A stretch of DNA of 64,000 nucleotides, taken from Micavibrio sp. GTDB taxonomy: Bacteria; Pseudomonadota; Alphaproteobacteria; Micavibrionales; Micavibrionaceae. The stretch is taken from the NCBI GenBank assembly GCA_028290825.1, contig JAQGJB010000015.1, positions 31,599 through 95,598 on the forward strand, written 5' to 3'. How positions within the stretch are numbered: position 1 is the first letter of the stretch; every line of letters begins with the position of its first letter. Both the position numbers and the translations under genes were made by a program. Of the stretch, positions 57,813-64,000 are shown piece by piece. Below the pieces are notes generated by a model that ran no database searches, was not told where the DNA came from, and was given only the letters and a program-made list of their open reading frames with translations.

Positions 57813-58648
57813 TAAACTGTATCACCGGATTCCAGCGCAAGAATAAGTTTCTTACGCGGTGTACCCCAGCCGTAATTCTCGACTATTCCGGAACCTTGAA
57901 TAACCCGGTGGCAGGGAATCAGTAACGAAACGGGGTTTGCCCCCACGGCACTGCCCACGGCACGGGAGGCCTTGGGGCGGTCGATGGCGTGGGCAATTGT
58001 CTGGTAGCTGACCGTTGCGCCGCAGGGAATTTTCATCAGCGCGTGCCAGACCTGAAGCTGAAAATTTGTGCCGTGGAGATGGAGGTTGAGCTTTGATTTC
58101 TTGTCGCCGCGCCAGATGCCAATGATTTTTTCTGCCGAGGCTGAGGTGCCCTGCGCATCCTGGATAAATTCTGCATTGGGCCAGTACGCGCGTAGTCTGG
58201 TGATGCCGATTTCGCGGTCCTCGCCAACGACAAAGCCGAGCCAGCAAAGGCCGCGGTCGGTTTCGGCGATCAGGATATCGCCGATGGGGGTCGGGTGGAA
58301 TGCGTAGCGCACCAGCAGGCCCGCGCCCTTCTTCCGGATTTCTCCGGGGGTGGCGGCTTCCAGTGTTACAAACAGATCGTGCAGGCGACCATTGCCGGAG
58401 AGGCCTGCCGCGTAGGCGGCATTAAGGGTCGAGTGGCCGCTGAGCAGAAATTCCCGCGCATGGCGGGCATGAAGAAACTGGCCCAGCTTTTTGGGGCTTA
58501 AGCCGACCATTTGTGTGAAGGTTTTTTGAAAATGCGTCGGATCATAGCCCGCCCGGCGCGCGAGGGCGTCGAGGTCGGGCTGATCCTGCCAGTGGGCGAC
58601 GATATAATCGATGGCGTCAGAGACGATTTGTTCCGCGAGTTTTACCAT
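57809..58648 (-). CDS. AraC-type HTH fused to methylated-DNA-protein cysteine methyltransferase (Ada-like, lacking N-terminal Ada Zn domain)
   Basis: N-terminal HTH (DLDALARRAGYDPTHFQKTFTQMVGLSPKKLGQ) and active-site LIPCHRVIQGSG; start at ATG 58648. Confidence 0.92.
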   Translation of the reverse strand: MVKLAEQIVSDAIDYIVAHWQDQPDLDALARRAGYDPTHFQKTFTQMVGLSPKKLGQFLHARHAREFLLSGHSTLNAAYAAGLSGNGRLHDLFVTLEAATPGEIRKKGAGLLVRYAFHPTPIGDILIAETDRGLCWLGFVVGEDREIGITRLRAYWPNAEFIQDAQGTSASAEKIIGIWRGDKKSKLNLHLHGTNFQLQVWHALMKIPCGATVSYQTIAHAIDRPKASRAVGSAVGANPVSLLIPCHRVIQGSGIVENYGWGTPRKKLILALESGDTVY

Positions 58649-58707
58649 AGGTGAATAGTATCGCCTGAACCCCTGCCCGCCAATCCGATTCATGGTATAA
58701 ATCATGG

Positions 58708-59364
58708 ATGAAAAAACCGGATATCCAGCAACTCTTTGAAATCCTGCGCGCGGCGAACCCGGAGCCGAAGGGTGAACTGGTGTATGTCAACACCTATACC
58801 CTCCTGATCGCGGTGGTGCTGTCGGCGCAGGCGACTGATAAGGGCGTGAACAAGGCGACGGCGGCTTTGTTTAAAAAAGTCGATACGCCGCAGAAAATGC
58901 TCAAGCTCGGGGAGGACGGGTTGAAGCAGCATATCAAAACCATTGGCCTGTTTAACGGGAAGGCTAAAAATGTCATCGCCCTCAGTCAGATGCTGGTTGA
59001 CCTTTATCAGGGTGAGGTCCCAGCCGACCGTGACGAACTTGTCAAACTGCCGGGCGTTGGGCGTAAGACGGCGAATGTGGTGCTGAATATAGCCTTCGGT
59101 CAGGAAACCATGGCGGTGGATACGCACATTTTTCGCGTCAGCAATCGCACCGGTCTGGCACCCGGCGCCACGGTTGAAAAGGTTGAGGAGAAACTGGAAC
59201 AGGTTGTGCCGAAGGAATTCAGGCGGCATGCGCATCACTGGCTGATCCTGCATGGGCGTTATATCTGCAAGGCACGCACGCCGTTATGCGCGGTATGCCC
59301 GGTTTATGCGGTTTGCGGGTTTAAAGAGAAGGCGATTTACCGGGCGATTGAACAAGCCCGATAA
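58708..59364 (+). CDS. nth: Endonuclease III
   Basis: VVLSAQATDKGVNKAT, LPGVGRKTANVVLNIAFGQETMAVDTHIFRVSNR, CKARTPLCAVCPVYAVC Fe-S cluster. Confidence 0.97.
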   Translation: MKKPDIQQLFEILRAANPEPKGELVYVNTYTLLIAVVLSAQATDKGVNKATAALFKKVDTPQKMLKLGEDGLKQHIKTIGLFNGKAKNVIALSQMLVDLYQGEVPADRDELVKLPGVGRKTANVVLNIAFGQETMAVDTHIFRVSNRTGLAPGATVEKVEEKLEQVVPKEFRRHAHHWLILHGRYICKARTPLCAVCPVYAVCGFKEKAIYRAIEQAR

Positions 59365-59389
59365 CCTGCCAGGCCAGCCTGATAAAAAA

Positions 59390-59947
59390 TTACAGATGAT
59401 GGGATTTCAGGATGTCGTCGACACAATGTTGCGGACGGATATCGTCGCGCCCTTCGGCAGGAACGGTCCCGGCAACCAGGCGCGGGCGGAATTCGTAGTT
59501 TGTAGCGCTGGCCGACGCCTTGTTCAGGTAAATATCAAGAACACAGGATTCGCCGCGGAACTGCAACACGGTCACATCGCCGTCATCACGCTTCAGATCG
59601 GAATAGCCGAGCGCACCGATGACATCGTTGACATCCATGTGCAGCAGGGATTGCGGATCGTTTTGAATTTTCTTTTGAAAATTCCTGTGGCGATGGCGCA
59701 TTTCAGGAGTAGGCACACCGTCCTGAATCATGCCATTGACGGAGGCCATGGCCTGTTGCCCCGGCTGAAGGCCGAAATGATCTGTGATGTACGCCCCGAA
59801 AACAAGAAGACCCACGAGCAACGCCGTTTCCGGCAACACCATCCAGCGCCGCCATCTTCGCAGCAGAAGGCGTTTCTCTTTCCTCAAGAACAATAAACCA
59901 GGACCGAGGACCTGGTTTATTTTTTCTGATTTCAAAAGGGTCAGCAT
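59390..59947 (-). CDS. Membrane-anchored hypothetical protein, downstream of bactofilin
   Basis: One predicted TM (PETALLVGLLVFGAYITDHFG); 12 bp after the bactofilin stop, same strand. Confidence 0.7.
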   Translation of the reverse strand: MLTLLKSEKINQVLGPGLLFLRKEKRLLLRRWRRWMVLPETALLVGLLVFGAYITDHFGLQPGQQAMASVNGMIQDGVPTPEMRHRHRNFQKKIQNDPQSLLHMDVNDVIGALGYSDLKRDDGDVTVLQFRGESCVLDIYLNKASASATNYEFRPRLVAGTVPAEGRDDIRPQHCVDDILKSHHL

Positions 59948-59959
59948 AAGAGTGCCGGA

Positions 59960-60718
59960 TTAGCCCGAGACGGAATTCGTCATGGCGAATGGCAGTTCAG
60001 CACCGGTATCCCGGCTTACAGTCTTTTTAGACTGGGCTGACCTGCCTTCAGGCTTTTTTTCAGCACGGCTGCCTGACAGCGGTACGACTTTACCATCAAG
60101 GACAGCGCCGGCTTCGACAGCCAGCTCTTTGTACGATACGGAACCGGTGATTGAACCGGTTGATTTGATGGTCAGACGGCCCTGAACGGTCAGGTCGCCT
60201 TCGAAACGGCCGGCGATGGTCGCTTCTTCGATCTGTACGGTGCCGTAGAACACGCCGGTCTCGGCGATGTCGAGGGTTTTCGCACCTTTCAGCGCGGCTT
60301 CGATCGTGCCCTCAACAATGAGGACGTCGCAAGCTTCGATCTCACCGGAGAGGGAGATGCCTTCACCAACGACCAGACGGCGGCCTTCGGTTTTTGCACC
60401 CGGAACTGCGTAGCTGCCAGTCGAGGAGGCCGGGCTGTAGCTGCCTGGGAAAGCGCCTGGCATCGGGCGTGCGGGCTGCATCGGGCGCTGAAGTCCTGCC
60501 GGGCTGCCTGGAATGTCGATCGGGCGGTTGGTTTCGCCTTCAGCGGATTCGGTTGCCGGTGCGGCGTTGCTGGATGGGTTCGGGTACATTGATTTTTCCT
60601 TTTCGGTTTTGGCGTAAATAGCGGCGGGCGAGAGTTCGGAGGCATTGTCTTTGCCTGCGGAAGCCGGAGTCTGGCTTACAGGTTCGGATTCAGGTTTTGC
60701 ATTGGGGCGGTGAAACAT
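59960..60718 (-). CDS. Bactofilin-family polymer-forming protein
   Basis: GRRLVVGEGISLSGEIEACDVLIVEGTIEAALKGAKTLDIAETGVFYGTVQIEEATIAGRFEGDLTVQGRLTIKSTGSITGSVSYKELAVEAGAVLDGKV beta-helix repeats. Confidence 0.92.
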   Translation of the reverse strand: MFHRPNAKPESEPVSQTPASAGKDNASELSPAAIYAKTEKEKSMYPNPSSNAAPATESAEGETNRPIDIPGSPAGLQRPMQPARPMPGAFPGSYSPASSTGSYAVPGAKTEGRRLVVGEGISLSGEIEACDVLIVEGTIEAALKGAKTLDIAETGVFYGTVQIEEATIAGRFEGDLTVQGRLTIKSTGSITGSVSYKELAVEAGAVLDGKVVPLSGSRAEKKPEGRSAQSKKTVSRDTGAELPFAMTNSVSG

Positions 60719-60927
60719 TTCACTTCCTTAAATAATTATCTGACACACACAGATCAAAATCATCATCCGGGCTGCCTTAAAAAAAGGGCAGAAGGCTTTG
60801 AAGTTCCGGGTCAATATCTTGATGGAAGTTAACTTATCATGGGGTTCGGGGAGGAGCAAGGCGGTTTGCATACGCCGCCGGAAATAAAAAATAATCAATA
60901 ATTTCAAATGGTTATTTTGAACCGAGT

Positions 60928-62808
60928 TTACGCATTATCGTGGAAGAAGTTGTATATCTTTTCCGCCACGGCGCGGGAGATGCCTTCGACCTTTTCAAGC
61001 TCGGCGATTCCGGCGCGGGCGGCTTCCTGGGCAGAGCCGAAATGCCGCAGCAGGGCTTTCTTTCGTTTCGCACCGATGCCCGGAATTGTATCCAGCGGCG
61101 AATTGCCGATCTTCTTAATGCGGCGCACACGGTGCGAGCCGATGACGAAGCGGTGCGATTCATCGCGCAGGCGTTGCAGGTAATGCAGCACCGGATCATG
61201 TTCGGGAAGCTGGAACATATCCCTTCCGGTGATAAAGAATTTTTCGCGGCCTGCGTTACGGTCGGGACCTTTGGCGATACCGACGACGCAGAGGCGATTG
61301 GCGATGCCGAGTTCGGTGAGGGCATCCATCACGGCGCTCAATTGCCCCTGCCCGCCGTCGATCAACAGGAGGTCGGGCCAGTTGGCGGAACCAGGTTCAT
61401 AGCCCTCTTCGCCAATGCGACGGAAGCGGCGCAGCATCACTTCGCGCATCATACCGTAATCGTCGCCGGCTTCGGCCTCGCGGATATTGAATTTGCGATA
61501 CTCCGCCTTGATGAATCCTTCGGGTCCGGCGACGATCATGGCGCCGGTCATGTCAGTGCCGGAGATGTGACTGTTGTCGTAGACCTCAATACGGCGCGGG
61601 GGTTCACCGAGGTTGAAAAGTTTTGCGACGCCTTCCAGCATCATTTCATCCCCTGCCCTCTCCAGCAGATGGCGGACGAGGGTGTCGGTGGCGTTCTTCT
61701 CCACAAAATCCATCAGGCGGCGGCGCGTGCCCCGTTCGGGAACGGAGATGCAGACGCGGCGTTCAGTGGATTCCTTTGCGGTTAGAGCCTCCTCGAGCAG
61801 ATCCTGCTCTTCGACCTTGTGACTGATGAAGACCAGTGGGGGGACGGGCTTGTCCTCGTAGAACTGCGCCAGGAAGGCGAGAAGAACATCCTGCGGGGTT
61901 TCGTCTTTTTCATGTTTGGGGAAGTAAGCCCGGTTGCCGTAGTTCTGGCCGCCGCGGAAGAAGAACGCCTGAACGCAGCTCTGCCCCTCGCGCTGGGCGA
62001 TGGCGATGACGTCGGCATCCTCGATCTCGGTGACGTTGATGTCCTGGCGAGCCTGCACATGGGTCAGGGCCTTGATGCGGTCGCGGTATTCGGCAGCGGT
62101 TTCGAAATCCATTTCCTCGCTGGCGGCCTCCATCGCGGCGATCATTTTTTCCTGGATTTCGCGACTTTTGCCGGTCATGAAGGCGCGGGCCAGTTCGACC
62201 TGCGCCGCGTATTGTTCCTGGGTGACTTTATGCACGCAGGGCGCGGTGCAGCGTTTGATGTGGTACTGCAGGCAGGGGCGCGCCCGCTGCGCAAAGGTCG
62301 TGTCCGAACAGGTACGCAGTTTGAAAGCGCGTTGCAACGTTGTCACCGTTTCGTTGACCGAGAGCGCTGAGGCGAAGGGACCAAAATACTGCCCCTTGCG
62401 GTTCCGTGCGCCGCGGTGTTTGACCAGTTGCGGGTAATCATGGTCGCCGGTGATCAGGATATAGGGATAGGATTTCCCGTCGCGCAGCATGATGTTATAG
62501 CGCGGTTTCAGTTTCTTGATCAGGTTGGCCTCGAGCAGAAGCGCCTCAACCTCGGTATGTGTGCCGACGAACATCATCGTCGTCGTCTGGGACACCATAC
62601 GCTGGATACGCAACGGCATGCGTTCCATCTGGGTATAATTGAGCACCCGTTTCTTCAGGGCCTTGGCCTTGCCGACGTATAATAGATTTCCCTGACCGTC
62701 CAGCATGCGGTAAACGCCAGGCGAATTCGGGAGTGTGCGGGCAAAATTCCGGATTACATCCATACCGCGTTGCAGGGAAACCGGAAGAAGTGGCGGCGTA
62801 TCAATCAT
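60928..62808 (-). CDS. uvrC: Excinuclease ABC subunit C
   Basis: LPNSPGVYRMLDGQGNLLYVGKAKALKKRVLNYTQ (GIY-YIG), IEVYDNSHISGTDMTGAMIV, RDESHRFVIGSHR. Confidence 0.97.
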   Translation of the reverse strand: MIDTPPLLPVSLQRGMDVIRNFARTLPNSPGVYRMLDGQGNLLYVGKAKALKKRVLNYTQMERMPLRIQRMVSQTTTMMFVGTHTEVEALLLEANLIKKLKPRYNIMLRDGKSYPYILITGDHDYPQLVKHRGARNRKGQYFGPFASALSVNETVTTLQRAFKLRTCSDTTFAQRARPCLQYHIKRCTAPCVHKVTQEQYAAQVELARAFMTGKSREIQEKMIAAMEAASEEMDFETAAEYRDRIKALTHVQARQDINVTEIEDADVIAIAQREGQSCVQAFFFRGGQNYGNRAYFPKHEKDETPQDVLLAFLAQFYEDKPVPPLVFISHKVEEQDLLEEALTAKESTERRVCISVPERGTRRRLMDFVEKNATDTLVRHLLERAGDEMMLEGVAKLFNLGEPPRRIEVYDNSHISGTDMTGAMIVAGPEGFIKAEYRKFNIREAEAGDDYGMMREVMLRRFRRIGEEGYEPGSANWPDLLLIDGGQGQLSAVMDALTELGIANRLCVVGIAKGPDRNAGREKFFITGRDMFQLPEHDPVLHYLQRLRDESHRFVIGSHRVRRIKKIGNSPLDTIPGIGAKRKKALLRHFGSAQEAARAGIAELEKVEGISRAVAEKIYNFFHDNA

Positions 62809-62981
62809 ATCCAGTTATTTAGGGCAAAGTAGGGAACAGGGCAAATTTCGCGTTGCGGTGTGAATAAATATAAAACACAACCATAAGATGATAATTTTCT
62901 TGCATTTCGCACCGCGCTTTTGTTATGACTATATTCGTTACCGGGTGGGACCGTGTTAACAACTCATTGTGTGGGGACATA

Positions 62982-63647
62982 ATGCATCAATACAGCGTAA
63001 AATCCGCTTCAACGGAGACTCTTCTTTTTTCCGGACAATACAGAACTCTCTCAGAATGCGTCGCCGAGGCGGTGGCGTGCGGTGTCAGTATGCGCAGCGC
63101 CGATTTCCGCAATGCCAATCTGATCAATGCCGAGCTGGACGGCGGCGATTTCAGCGGAGCCCTGTTTTCGGGCGCCAACCTGACCGGGGCCAATCTGAGC
63201 GAGGCCGATCTTCGCCGTACAGATTTCAGCAATGCCGTGCTACACGGCGCAATCCTTTGCGACAGCGATCTAAGCTATTCGGATTTCAGCGGCGCCCTAT
63301 TCGGGGCTACCGAAATTGCGGGCGCGACGCTGCTGAACTGCATTTTTTCCACACTGTCCGCTTTCACTTTACCGTTTGACGAGGCAGATATGATCCGGGA
63401 TTGCATCTTTATCAACTCTTGCGAAACGCCGTGCCCGTTTTCACGCCAGCCTCTGGTGGTAAGGGGGTTGAGCGCACCAGTGATGGTGATGGACCGGCAT
63501 ATCAAAATCGGGCACCAGATTTTCCCCCTGGACAGCATTCCCGCGTGGATCGCCAGCGGCAACCTCGCCCCCAGAAACCTGCGATTACGGCTTGAACAGG
63601 TGGTTCTTTCGCTGATCATGGATGACAAACGTCCTAAAATTGCCTAA
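62982..63647 (+). CDS. Pentapeptide-repeat protein
   Basis: ADFRNANLINAELDGGDFSGALFSGANLTGANLSEADLRRTDFSNAVLHGAILCDSDLSYSDFSGALFGA; start at ATG 62982. Confidence 0.85.
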   Translation: MHQYSVKSASTETLLFSGQYRTLSECVAEAVACGVSMRSADFRNANLINAELDGGDFSGALFSGANLTGANLSEADLRRTDFSNAVLHGAILCDSDLSYSDFSGALFGATEIAGATLLNCIFSTLSAFTLPFDEADMIRDCIFINSCETPCPFSRQPLVVRGLSAPVMVMDRHIKIGHQIFPLDSIPAWIASGNLAPRNLRLRLEQVVLSLIMDDKRPKIA

Positions 63648-63690
63648 AAGAATGGCTGAGCGGCCCTGTCAGGAAAGATGGGGTCCCAAG

Positions 63691-63777
63691 GGCCCCATGG
63701 CGGAACTGGTAGACGCAAGCGACTTAAAATCGCTCATCCTAACGGGTATGCCGGTTCGATTCCGGCTGGGGCCACCA
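63691..63777 (+). tRNA. tRNA-Leu (anticodon UAA), CCA encoded
   Basis: Acceptor GGCCCCA/TGGGGCC, D-arm GGCGGAACTGGTAGACGC, anticodon loop CTTAAAA, variable arm, T-loop GGTTCGATTCC, 3' ACCA. Confidence 0.96.
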
Positions 63778-63852
63778 TCGACAAAAAGATCATTATAAAT
63801 CAATAGCTTAATTCTGGATTAAAGTGGTGAGCCCCAAAAGGGAGACACCACC

Positions 63853-64000
63853 ATGAGAAATCCAACCTTTCTGAGCCTTTCCCGTCATAACATTTATTAC
63901 TTTCGCTGGCCTATTCCTGCTGAATTGAGGCGAGGGCGTCCCCCAACAAATCAAGGTATCTCTAGGCACCTGCAATCCTGCCGAGGCCTTGCAGCTCGCT
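63853..64000 (+). pseudogene. Tyrosine recombinase/integrase N-terminus, apparently frameshifted; truncated by window edge
   Basis: MRNPTFLSLSRHNIYYFRWPIPAELRRGRPPT in frame from 63853, then after a 1-nt shift IKVSLGTCNPAEALQLA continues: characteristic integrase N-terminal SAM-like region; 75 bp after the tRNA-Leu. Confidence 0.65.

Noticed and set aside
63820-63860. GTGGTG...CACCAC inverted repeat before the integrase start as an att core or terminator
   Set aside because: Short stem with a long loop overlapping the ribosome-binding region; no matching copy near the tRNA, so not convincing.
1-64000. CRISPR arrays, retrons, restriction-modification or known defence cassettes
   Set aside because: No regularly spaced repeats, Cas, RT or R-M motifs were seen; the content before the tRNA-Leu is mainly core chromosomal.

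Overview
64 kb of gene-dense chromosome that reads as alphaproteobacterial (che operon with CheZ, rdgB/rph/hrcA/grpE/dnaK/dnaJ neighbourhood, bactofilin, EmrAB). The exact lineage cannot be fixed from sequence alone. Left to right: a minus-strand type IV pilus/type II secretion-like assembly operon (GspE/PilB ATPase, GspF/PilC, a PilM-PilN-like fusion, PilO-like, PilP-like, ABC ATPase running off the edge); two TerD-superfamily genes; ppdK; small secreted proteins; a single-chain glycyl-tRNA synthetase; SppA-like peptidase; ispB; a glycoside hydrolase; a complete chemotaxis operon (MCP with two PAS domains, cheY, cheZ, cheA, cheW, cheY, cheB, cheR); an Atm1-type ABC exporter; a compact NAD(P) gene cluster (nadD divergent from nadK-pncB-pncA-nadE); ArsR, lipid methyltransferase plus receiver; pirin, OsmC; tetR/emrAB; a Rap1a/Tai-like protein; a helicase-associated domain protein; hemW-rdgB-rph; hrcA-HDAC-like-hyp-grpE-dnaK-dnaJ-dapB; ada/ogt-like, nth, bactofilin, uvrC, a pentapeptide-repeat protein; and tRNA-Leu(UAA) followed at once by the start of a tyrosine-integrase-like gene at the right edge. 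Most notable: (1) cheA is split by an in-frame TAA immediately before its N-box; (2) nearly the whole route from nicotinamide to NADP is in one cluster, with an unusually long NadE; (3) the tRNA-Leu/integrase junction marks a probable genomic island boundary, and the integrase N-terminus is frameshifted; (4) a second small gene is frameshifted; (5) an HDAC-family gene is translationally coupled to hrcA. All calls were made by reading the sequence; no database search was possible.
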